DNA from: Stephanodiscus triporus
Lineage: Eukaryota; Bacillariophyta; Thalassiosirophyceae; Thalassiosirales; Thalassiosiraceae
DNA: 14,480 nt
Assembly (NCBI GenBank): GCA_036939755.1
Contig: JALLAZ010000723.1
Span: 1 to 14,480 of the forward strand
Direction of reading: 5' to 3'
Within the stretch, counting starts at the first letter, position 1; every line of letters starts with the position of its first letter. Position numbers and translations under genes: made by a program. The notes beneath the pieces are model-generated. The model was given only the letters and a program-made list of their open reading frames with translations, was not told the origin of the DNA and made no database searches. Below are positions 9,221 through 14,480 of the stretch, one piece after another.

Positions 9221-11193
9221 ATGTCCGCCGTCCAAACGACGGCGTCGTCCGCCGCGCCGGATACCGAATATTTCTGGCACCTCGCGAGGGCGTCCCTCCT
9301 CGCCGCGGTCGCGACAGCGTTCCTGATCTTCCATCAGGCTCGGCACTCGTTCCACGAGGTCCGCGAGGCCTTCGTGGCCCATATGCGACGGACGAATCGC
9401 GACGGGGCCGTCGTCGTCGCCGCCGCCGCCGCCTCGGCCGCGAAGAAGAAGAACGCCAAGAGCACCAAGAGGAGGAATTCGAAGGACGATAGCGGCGGCG
9501 GCGACGACGACGACGTCGGGATGTTCGTCGTCGGATTCTTCCACCCTCGCTGCTCCTCGGGTGGCGGGGGGGAGAGGGTGCTATGGAAGTCCATCCAGGC
9601 CCTCGGCGAGCTGAGGGAGGGGAAGTTGGCGACGAAACGACGACGAGGGGCCAGGATGACTGCGACGAGTCCTCCTTCCTCCTACTCGAGCGACGTCCTC
9701 GCGAATTGCAAGAACCTGTGCGTGGTGGTGTACACCATCGACGAGCCGTCGGACGATTACGACAGGAGGACGATGGACGACGTTCGGACGCGATTTTCCA
9801 TCGTCTTGCCCTCGTCCCTGCCCGTGCACTTCGTCCACCTTCACGAACTGAAACACTTCCTGGGTGAGTATATTTATTATTGCGACCTCTTTCGTGCGTT
9901 TCCTCACGCCGAAGGAACCGATGCGCCGCGCCTCGCCTCGCCTCGCCTCGCCCCCCCCCGACGCCACGTGTTTTTTTTTCATCGCATTCGTTCCTCTCGC
10001 GTCCTCCGGCCCGGAATCCAGACGAGCCGAAACGCCTGACGTTGATCGCGGAGTCGTGGGGGACCGCGAGGCTGGCGTATCACGCCCTCGGCGCGGTCAA
10101 TCCGCACGCGTACGTCGACACGACGGGATGCGCCTTCACGTTCCTCGTCGCGAGGGTCCTGGCGGGGTGCAGGGTCGGGACCTATGTCCACTATCCGACG
10201 ATCAGCGCGGACATGCTCTCCCTCGTGCGGGAGCGACGGCCGTCGTACAACAACGGGGCGGAGATCGCGTCGGATCCGATGGCGTCTCGACTGAAGTTGG
10301 CGTACTACGCCGCGTTCGCCGTCTGCTACGGCCTCGTCGGCGGCCTGGCCGACCTGGTCATGGTGAATTCGAATTGGACGAGGGGGCACATCGAACGCCT
10401 GTGGAAGTTGGCGGGGAAGATACGCGTCGTGTTCCCCCCGGTCGACACGAGGAGCGTCCGGGACTTCCCGATTACGGGTCGGGAAAGAATGATTATTTCC
10501 ATCGGGCAATTCCGACCCGAGAAGGACCACGCCCTGCAATTGAGATCCTTCGCCAAACTCCTCGAAATTCATGATGGGGCCATGAGGGAGGTCGGCGTCA
10601 CGCTCGTATTGATCGGAAGCTGCAGGGGAGCGAACGATCGACGGAGAGTTGACGAGCTGCGGGAGCTCGCGAGGGAATTGCAGGTGGAGGATCGCGTGAA
10701 ATTCGTGTTAAATCAGCCATACTCTGTGGTGAGGGATTACCTACGCAGGGCGAGCGTGGGCATACACACAATGTGGAACGAGCATTTCGGCATCGGCGTC
10801 GTCGAGATGATGGCCGCGGGCCTGGTCACTGTCGCGCACGATTCCGGTGGACCTAAATCAGACATCATCCTCCGACCGTGGGATTTTGAGAACGACCACT
10901 CGCAGACATTGTCGGGCGGCGATATGCCGACAGGATGCTTGGCGAGCACCATGGACGAATACGCCGCGATGATGTACGAAATTTTCAAAAGGGACGGATC
11001 GTCGGATGAAGTATTGAAGGGCGTGAGAGAAGCTGGGAGGAAATCCGCGGAACGATTCTCGGACGAAGAGTTCATGGATTCCTTCAAGGAGGCGGTGCTG
11101 TCATCCTCGCTATTCGAAACCGGAGATGCCAATCTCCTCCTTCGTTTTGCAATATTCGTAGTCGTAATGGCAGTACTAGTACGTTACTTTTGA
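9221..11193 (+). CDS. ALG11: GDP-Man:Man3GlcNAc2-PP-dolichol alpha-1,2-mannosyltransferase
   Basis: Adds the fourth and fifth mannose to the dolichol-linked N-glycan precursor on the cytosolic face of the ER. Exons are 9221-9863 and 10022-11193, with a 158-bp GT-AG intron splitting an Asp codon; the product is 604 aa, somewhat longer than yeast or human ALG11 as I recall them. Seen in the sequence: an N-terminal membrane anchor (about 23-38); the ALG11 hallmark FFHPRC (106-111) followed by GGGGERVLW (114-122); the GT4 family nucleotide-sugar region IGQFRPEKD (375-383); and the E-x7-E motif with E468 and E476 in EHFGIGVVE. The protein ends in a hydrophobic stretch and RYF. Extra length comes from an Ala/Lys/Asp-rich insert at about 62-98 that interrupts the N-terminal domain before the hallmark. 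The gene ends 58 bp from the stop of the convergent plastid-protein gene. The identification rests on several family motifs and is firm. Confidence 0.93.
9931..9979 (+). repeat. Microsatellite and homopolymers in the ALG11 intron
   Basis: Four copies of CCTCG (9931-9950) are followed by nine C (9951-9959) and later nine T (9971-9979). They form a long pyrimidine-rich stretch upstream of the intron acceptor at 10020-10021. This is probably both the polypyrimidine tract and a length-variable locus. Confidence 0.7.
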
Positions 11194-11251
11194 TGGTGTG
11201 ACCGGCGAACCATTCAATCTCTCAATATCACCACCCAGAGGATTTTCGCCC

Positions 11252-11872
11252 CTACTCCTTCACTCCCGTCACAGGCCGTTCGAACAGCAAGACCACCTCG
11301 TTCGTGCGACTCGCTTCGTTGCTTACGAGGGCCTCAACTACCGCGTCCCATTTACCCGCCTTCATAACGTCGAACATCGAACACTGCCAACTGATGCCGC
11401 CGCTGAACGACATGGCGGTGGTGATGACGCCGTCCCCCCGGGGCAGGCCGAGCGTCCACCGGCTCGTGTAACGCAGGACGTCGCCGACCTTCTCCCCGCC
11501 CGGTCCGTCCTTGGTGCACATCGCGAAGTTGTCTTTGGGCTCGACGTTCAGGCCGAAGGGCACGGAGTATCGAACCTCGACGAGCTCGCTCGGGACGTCG
11601 AGGACTGACTTGAATTTCATCTGTGCTATCAGCTCCTCCCGTCCGGGTAGCTTGACTGTGAGTTCGAAGGAGTCGTTCGCGGCCATGAAAGGCGCGGGCG
11701 ATGACGACGAACGCGACGGCGATGTTTCCCCACCGCGGCTTACGCGTCGCATCGATGGAGGGACATTGTTCGTCAGTGGGGGAGCGAGAAACGCTGAGGC
11801 GAATGGGATGGCGGAGAGGAATGCCGTTGAGATGACGAGGGCTGCTGCGGCGGCTAGGGTACAGGGCGTCAT
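11252..11872 (-). CDS. Plastid-targeted protein of unknown function
   Basis: A 206-aa product from the first in-frame ATG (11872). The N-terminus is a clear signal peptide (hydrophobic about 6-24) ending in ASA|F at residues 25-28. Diatom plastid preproteins carry such an ASAF-type motif with aromatic F at +1. It is followed by a Ser/Pro/Arg-rich, acid-poor stretch (about 28-64) typical of the transit peptide. I infer import into the complex plastid. The mature part (about 140 aa) is soluble-looking, mixed in character, with only two Cys (119 and 164) and conserved-looking blocks such as LGLPRGDGV and FSGGISWQC. I do not recognise its family. The frame is open further upstream to 11989 but without an ATG. 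It has no intron. The promoter carries three bZIP-type sites about 110 to 140 bp before the ATG, which hints at light or CO2/cAMP control. It is convergent with ALG11. Confidence 0.72.
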   Translation of the reverse strand: MTPCTLAAAAALVISTAFLSAIPFASAFLAPPLTNNVPPSMRRVSRGGETSPSRSSSSPAPFMAANDSFELTVKLPGREELIAQMKFKSVLDVPSELVEVRYSVPFGLNVEPKDNFAMCTKDGPGGEKVGDVLRYTSRWTLGLPRGDGVITTAMSFSGGISWQCSMFDVMKAGKWDAVVEALVSNEASRTNEVVLLFERPVTGVKE

Positions 11873-11979
11873 TTCGACAAGCGGTCGTAAAGCTCTATTA
11901 CTTCCAGGGACTCTCTCTAGGTGTAGATTGCACGATAGTAGATTTCTCTCTCCTTCCTCTTCTCTCCCAAATTTTTGTT

Positions 11980-12008
11980 GTGACGTCACTGACTCATCTC
12001 CTGAGTCA
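11980..12008. promoter_or_regulatory. Cluster of CRE/CCRE and AP-1-like palindromes
   Basis: GTGACGTCAC (11980-11989) is a perfect 10-bp palindrome containing the CRE core TGACGTCA. It is followed at once by TGACTCA (11990-11996) and, after 5 nt, by its reverse complement TGAGTCA (12002-12008). All are classical bZIP half-site pairs. They lie 108 to 136 bp upstream of the minus-strand plastid-protein ATG. In Phaeodactylum, TGACGT/ACGTCA elements bound by a bZIP factor mediate CO2/cAMP repression of a carbonic anhydrase gene; similar control here is an inference. Confidence 0.6.
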
Positions 12009-12420
12009 CACAGACAGTTGATACCAGTCCGTTTTCAGTATGTGTGTCATGATACACTCTACCTTTTACGGACTTGAGGCGGAGTAGACAAGGACGTCAA
12101 CGACGACGGCGACGGCGGCACATTGTCGTCGCGGTCATGACGGAGGGATGCTTCTTTTGGTGGGCATTGGTTCGACATCTCGTTGTGCTGCTTGAGTTCT
12201 AGCTAGGTACGTTACTTATGAATTGGGGTGGTCTTGATGGTGGTGGTGGTTGGTGCTGGTCGTGTTCGGGAGTGTCGAGCGGTCTTCTCTTCTCTCACAA
12301 CAACAAAAGTCGCCGCCGGCCGAAGCTCATAACGTTTTGATAACGCACTCTTTGGCATACGCTTCATTCGCATACTGCAAACTCCTCGTGCTGTGCTCAC
12401 ATCCTCTCGACTAGTATAAT
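12009..12420. other. Intergenic region upstream of the Cys-rich gene
   Basis: I see no gene in these 412 bp. They hold another ACGTCA half-site (12094-12099), a short inverted pair of CGACGAC and GTCGTCG near 12100-12135, and a GGTGGT-rich patch (about 12226-12256). TATAAT directly abuts the downstream ATG (12415-12420), too close to be a TATA box. The promoter of the plus-strand Cys-rich gene is presumably within. Confidence 0.5.
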
Positions 12421-12768
12421 ATGAAGACTTGCATCCTCACTCTTGCTTTCGTCCTGGCCGGTGCTGGCGTGTATGCCCAGCAGGTGAACCCATGCATAAT
12501 TTGCCGGAATGGTGCCACATCTGGGGATGATTTTGCCCCTTATGCTGATGTTGGGGATCATACGACGAGTGCGGAACTCATCGATGCTGCCAAGCTTTCA
12601 GAGAAAGGAACCAAAAGTTGTGCATGGGCTGAGAATTTTGAGCAGTTATATTGCTGCCCCACTGAACCTGAGAAACCCTGCATTATTTGCCCAAATGGAG
12701 CCACAGCTGGTGATTATTATGTCCCGCCAGGGCAGGTCATGATAGGGGGTCCGGTGGAAAAAATGTGA
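12421..12768 (+). CDS. Small secreted Cys-rich repeat protein, probably truncated
   Basis: A 115-aa product with a clear signal peptide (hydrophobic about 5-18, likely cut after VYA at residue 19). The mature part starts with a roughly 60-residue repeat: CIIC (C25, C28), NGATSGDD, AELIDAAK, C67 and CC (C78, C79). A second repeat begins with CIIC (C87, C90) and NGATAGDY but stops after about 18 matching residues. The tail that follows, GQVMIGGPVEKM, has no counterpart in repeat 1, and the stop falls in a hairpin. I recall similar CxxCxNGxT repeat proteins as common lineage-specific secreted proteins of diatoms; role unknown. In repeat 1 a Ser (S50) sits where I would expect a Cys before AELI. 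The gene may be a truncated copy, or it may continue through an unseen intron, although no matching exon is visible in the next few hundred bases. Confidence 0.6.
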   Translation: MKTCILTLAFVLAGAGVYAQQVNPCIICRNGATSGDDFAPYADVGDHTTSAELIDAAKLSEKGTKSCAWAENFEQLYCCPTEPEKPCIICPNGATAGDYYVPPGQVMIGGPVEKM

Positions 12769-12786
12769 TTTTTTCAAATACCCCCC
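12744..12786. repeat. Two-tier hairpin spanning the stop codon of the Cys-rich gene
   Basis: The inner arms GAAAAAAT and ATTTTTTC (12757-12764 and 12768-12775) pair perfectly around a 3-nt loop. Outer arms GGGGGT (12745-12750) and ACCCCC (12780-12785) pair beyond an internal bulge. The TGA stop (12766-12768) lies in the loop region. It may mark a repeat-element boundary or a 3'-end structure. Confidence 0.6.
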
Positions 12787-12898
12787 AGACCACTTCTGAG
12801 TGTTTTAAACTGCTCTACTATGTACCAATATGATATCCTGAAAGTTTGGTTGGAAAAAATTGACCAGAACCCACCCGTTGTGTGCCCCAAACATTAAA

Positions 12899-12899
12899 N
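12899..12899. other. Ambiguous base (N)
   Basis: The only undetermined base in the window, inside the repeat-rich noncoding region just before the first 74-bp repeat. It suggests weak or conflicting read support here. Confidence 0.9.
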
Positions 12900-12905
12900 G
12901 AAGTT

Positions 12906-12979
12906 CTCATATACATGTGGAAGATGCCAATTGAGTATTGGGATATGTTTCCATCTCTAAGTTGGCCGTTGGTGCTACC
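12906..12979 (+). repeat. Diverged 74-bp direct repeat, copy 1
   Basis: Aligns without gaps to 13096-13169 with 57 of 74 positions identical by hand count. The shared core includes AAGATGCC, AGTATTGGG and GGCCGTTG. The period is 190 bp. No coding frame is kept. Confidence 0.75.
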
Positions 12980-13095
12980 ACAGTATTTTTAGCACAAGCT
13001 AGCACACAGCTAGCAAATATACACACCCTGCTGTTAGTGTGTATTGCCATGTTAAAACTACGAGCCAGTGAGACATAAAAATCATGGGGATTATT

Positions 13096-13169
13096 CCCAT
13101 ACACTTGAGGAAGATGCCCCTAAAGTATTGGGGCATGGTTTCATCTTTAAATGGGCCGTTGTGGCTACC
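13096..13169 (+). repeat. Diverged 74-bp direct repeat, copy 2
   Basis: Partner of copy 1. The 116 bp between the copies contain a GCTAGC pair (about 12999-13015). The two copies may be remnants of a degraded mobile element or an old duplication. Confidence 0.75.
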
Positions 13170-13228
13170 GAGCGTCGGACACCATGGTGGGGGTGGGGTT
13201 TTACAAAATGGCGGGAACAAAATTATAT

Positions 13229-13261
13229 GTAGGAATTCAGTACATCCTACGTAGGAATTCA
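13229..13261 (+). repeat. 22-bp-spaced direct repeat GTAGGAATTCA
   Basis: Two exact 11-bp copies (13229-13239 and 13251-13261) flank a short segment; the palindrome CCTACGTAGG (13246-13255) overlaps the second. A G run follows. It resembles a target duplication or element end, but no element body is identified. Confidence 0.6.
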
Positions 13262-13262
13262 A

Positions 13263-13581
13263 CGGGGGGGGTCAAACAACAACTAATATCTATTAATATT
13301 AACTCTTAACTTGTTATGGTGATGATGGCCTCCTTGCGCTGTCGCCACCATCCTCCCCCCTCTCCCGTTCACTGTGATGGATTGTTGTGTAGTTGTTGTG
13401 GCCGTCGTTGTTGTCCCCCCTTCTCGTTCTCATCGTGATGTTGTGAGGGGCTTCTTTTTACTTCGCCACACTCCCCCCTCTCCCCCCACTGTTGCTGCCA
13501 TCGGCTGTTGTCGTTGCCGTCGTCATTGTCATCGTCTTCTTCTTCGTTGTCGTCGTCTTCTTCCCCCTCATGCATCATCAT
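13263..13581. other. Low-complexity GTT/GTC and C/T-rich DNA
   Basis: About 320 bp made largely of GTTGTT, GTCGTC and CCCCCC tracts with strong strand asymmetry (few A on the plus strand). Short open frames on both strands give only Val- or Asp-rich low-complexity peptides, so I call no gene. Confidence 0.65.
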
Positions 13582-13803
13582 AATTTGATTGTTGTGTTTC
13601 CTCTCGCCCCCTTTTCTCGCCGGCCATCATCGTCCGACCACGCCGCACCGTCCTCCTTGATCGCAGGCGCTCCGCCTTCCCCTCGTTGCCTCCCGTATCC
13701 CCTCCTGTGGTTGTCTTGTATCTGCGCCCTCGCAGCGTAATCGTCCCCCCCCCCGTTGTCGCGTCGTCGGCGCCTCGCGGATGCGCCGCACCCCAACGTT
13801 GGC
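13582..13803 (+). repeat. Tandem repeat unit 1 (222 bp)
   Basis: Begins AATTTGATTGTTGTG and ends ACGTTGGC. It shares with unit 2 the blocks CCGTCCTCCT, GCTCCGCCTT, TTGCCTCCCGTA, a poly-C run and GTTGTCGCGTCGT. It is longer than unit 2 because of two extra segments of roughly 37 and 41 bp. Confidence 0.75.
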
Positions 13804-13948
13804 AATTTGATTGTTGTGTTTTGGGGGCGCCGCGCCGTCCTCCTCGATCACAGATGCTCCGCCTTTCCCTCTTTGCCTCCCGTAATCGCCCCCCCCCCCG
13901 TTGTCGCGTCGTAGGCGCCTTGCAGATGCGCTGCACCCCGACGTTGGC
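13804..13948 (+). repeat. Tandem repeat unit 2 (145 bp)
   Basis: Same start and end blocks as unit 1, with a run of 11 C in its centre. The period of 145 is not a multiple of three, so the repeat is unlikely to encode a protein. Confidence 0.75.
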
Positions 13949-14045
13949 AATTTGATTGTTGTGTTTTGGGCGGCGGCCTCAAACGCCCCGTCGCTTGGTG
14001 TCGTGGTGAGCGCGGTGCATCGTCGCGCTCCCCCTCCCCCCCCTG
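13949..14045 (+). repeat. Tandem repeat unit 3 (partial)
   Basis: Starts with the same AATTTGATTGTTGTG block directly after the ACGTTGGC end of unit 2, then diverges within about 30 bp. It retains only loosely similar C-rich sequence. The right end is approximate. Confidence 0.55.
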
Positions 14046-14480
14046 CCATCTTCCCTGTCACCAGCGTTAGCTACCTCATGTCGGAGTTGGCGTTGGTGGA
14101 GATGACCGCGGTGGAAACGGCGGGGGGATCAAGGGTACTGTGGCACCAAGGGCATCGGCGCGGTGCTCGACGTCAGCATCGGGGGCGTCGACGGAGCCCG
14201 AAATTGCGCGAGAAATTGCTCTCGGCGTCTGCGGCGTCTAAAAAAAAACGAACGCGCGGGCGTTCGATCTCGCACGCTGATGGCAGCTTGACCCCTTAGG
14301 GAAGATGGTTCGCTGGGGGGGAGCTCTAGGATGGGGGGGGGAGGGGGGGGAGGAGGCACGAGGCTGCGGCTTCATCGTGTTATTTTTTATCCAGAAAAGA
14401 TGGTTTTTTACGCTTGTGCGTCAGATATCTCAGCAGGGGCACACACTAGAAAAAAACAGGCGATGTTAGAACATCACAAA
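14046..14480. other. Right-edge region without an assignable gene
   Basis: A GC-rich open stretch on the plus strand, ending at 14299, includes a frame starting ATGTCGGAG (14079) that yields a basic peptide of unknown family with a KKKRTRGR patch. A Pro-rich minus-strand frame overlaps it. I recognise neither. Beyond 14300 lies a G-rich tract, then AT-richer sequence. A 5' exon of a gene running off the window is possible. Confidence 0.4.
14314..14356 (+). repeat. G-rich tract with G-quadruplex potential
   Basis: Several runs of 7 to 10 G separated by short spacers, similar in make-up to the tract at the left edge of the window. Confidence 0.6.

Noticed and set aside
9864..10574. 236-codon plus-strand frame across the ALG11 intron
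   Set aside because: Its start lies on the intron donor and it runs out of frame with the GT4 domain. The Arg/Pro-rich sequence is an artefact of high GC.
11873..11989. Longer N-terminus for the plastid protein starting at 11989
   Set aside because: The codon at 11989 is GTG and lies inside the CRE palindrome. The signal peptide begins properly at the ATG at 11872.
11511..12077. 188-codon plus-strand frame opposite the plastid-protein gene
   Set aside because: Antisense of a gene with a convincing targeting leader; no signal or domain of its own.
12906..13261. CRISPR array
   Set aside because: Only two diverged long copies with unequal context in eukaryotic-looking DNA; no regular short repeats and spacers.
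13568..14061. Minus-strand frames with repeated Arg/Gly-rich peptides
   Set aside because: The underlying DNA repeat has a period of 145 bp, which shifts frame each unit, so the repeated peptides are DNA-repeat shadows.

Overview
The window looks like nuclear DNA of a photosynthetic stramenopile, most likely a diatom. It has short GT-AG introns (76 to 158 bp). One protein carries the two-part plastid import leader with an ASA|F cleavage site typical of diatoms. There is an ER N-glycosylation enzyme (ALG11) and a small secreted Cys-rich repeat protein of a style I associate with diatoms. The species cannot be named from sequence alone.

Layout. (1) 71-5073 (+): an 11-exon gene for a full-size PDR/ABCG-type ABC transporter, about 1358 aa once spliced. 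(2) 5337-8858 (-): an intronless 1173-codon gene in which a form IV RuBisCO-like protein is fused to a complete two-domain transketolase. (3) 8859-9220: a divergent promoter region. (4) 9221-11193 (+): ALG11, two exons. (5) 11252-11872 (-): a plastid-targeted protein of unknown function, preceded by a cluster of bZIP-type palindromes. (6) 12421-12768 (+): a short secreted Cys-rich protein whose second repeat is cut short. (7) 12769-14480: no convincing gene; it holds diverged direct repeats, a tandem repeat with poly-C cores, low-complexity DNA and a G-rich tract.

The most unusual item is the RuBisCO-like/transketolase fusion. The RuBisCO-like half keeps some active-site lysines and acids but has lost the residues needed for CO2 fixation. 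The transketolase half keeps most of the thiamine-diphosphate machinery. Known RuBisCO-like enzymes act on sugar phosphates (isomerase, enolase, decarboxylase or transcarboxylase steps), and transketolases move two-carbon units between sugar phosphates. One chain could therefore carry out consecutive steps of a cytosolic sugar-phosphate pathway. The sequence motifs recall the family used in bacterial apionate/apiose breakdown, but the substrate is unknown.

The other genes do not form an obvious pathway with it. They look like ordinary tightly packed nuclear genes: tail-to-tail pairs 58 and 263 bp apart, and one head-to-head pair 362 bp apart.
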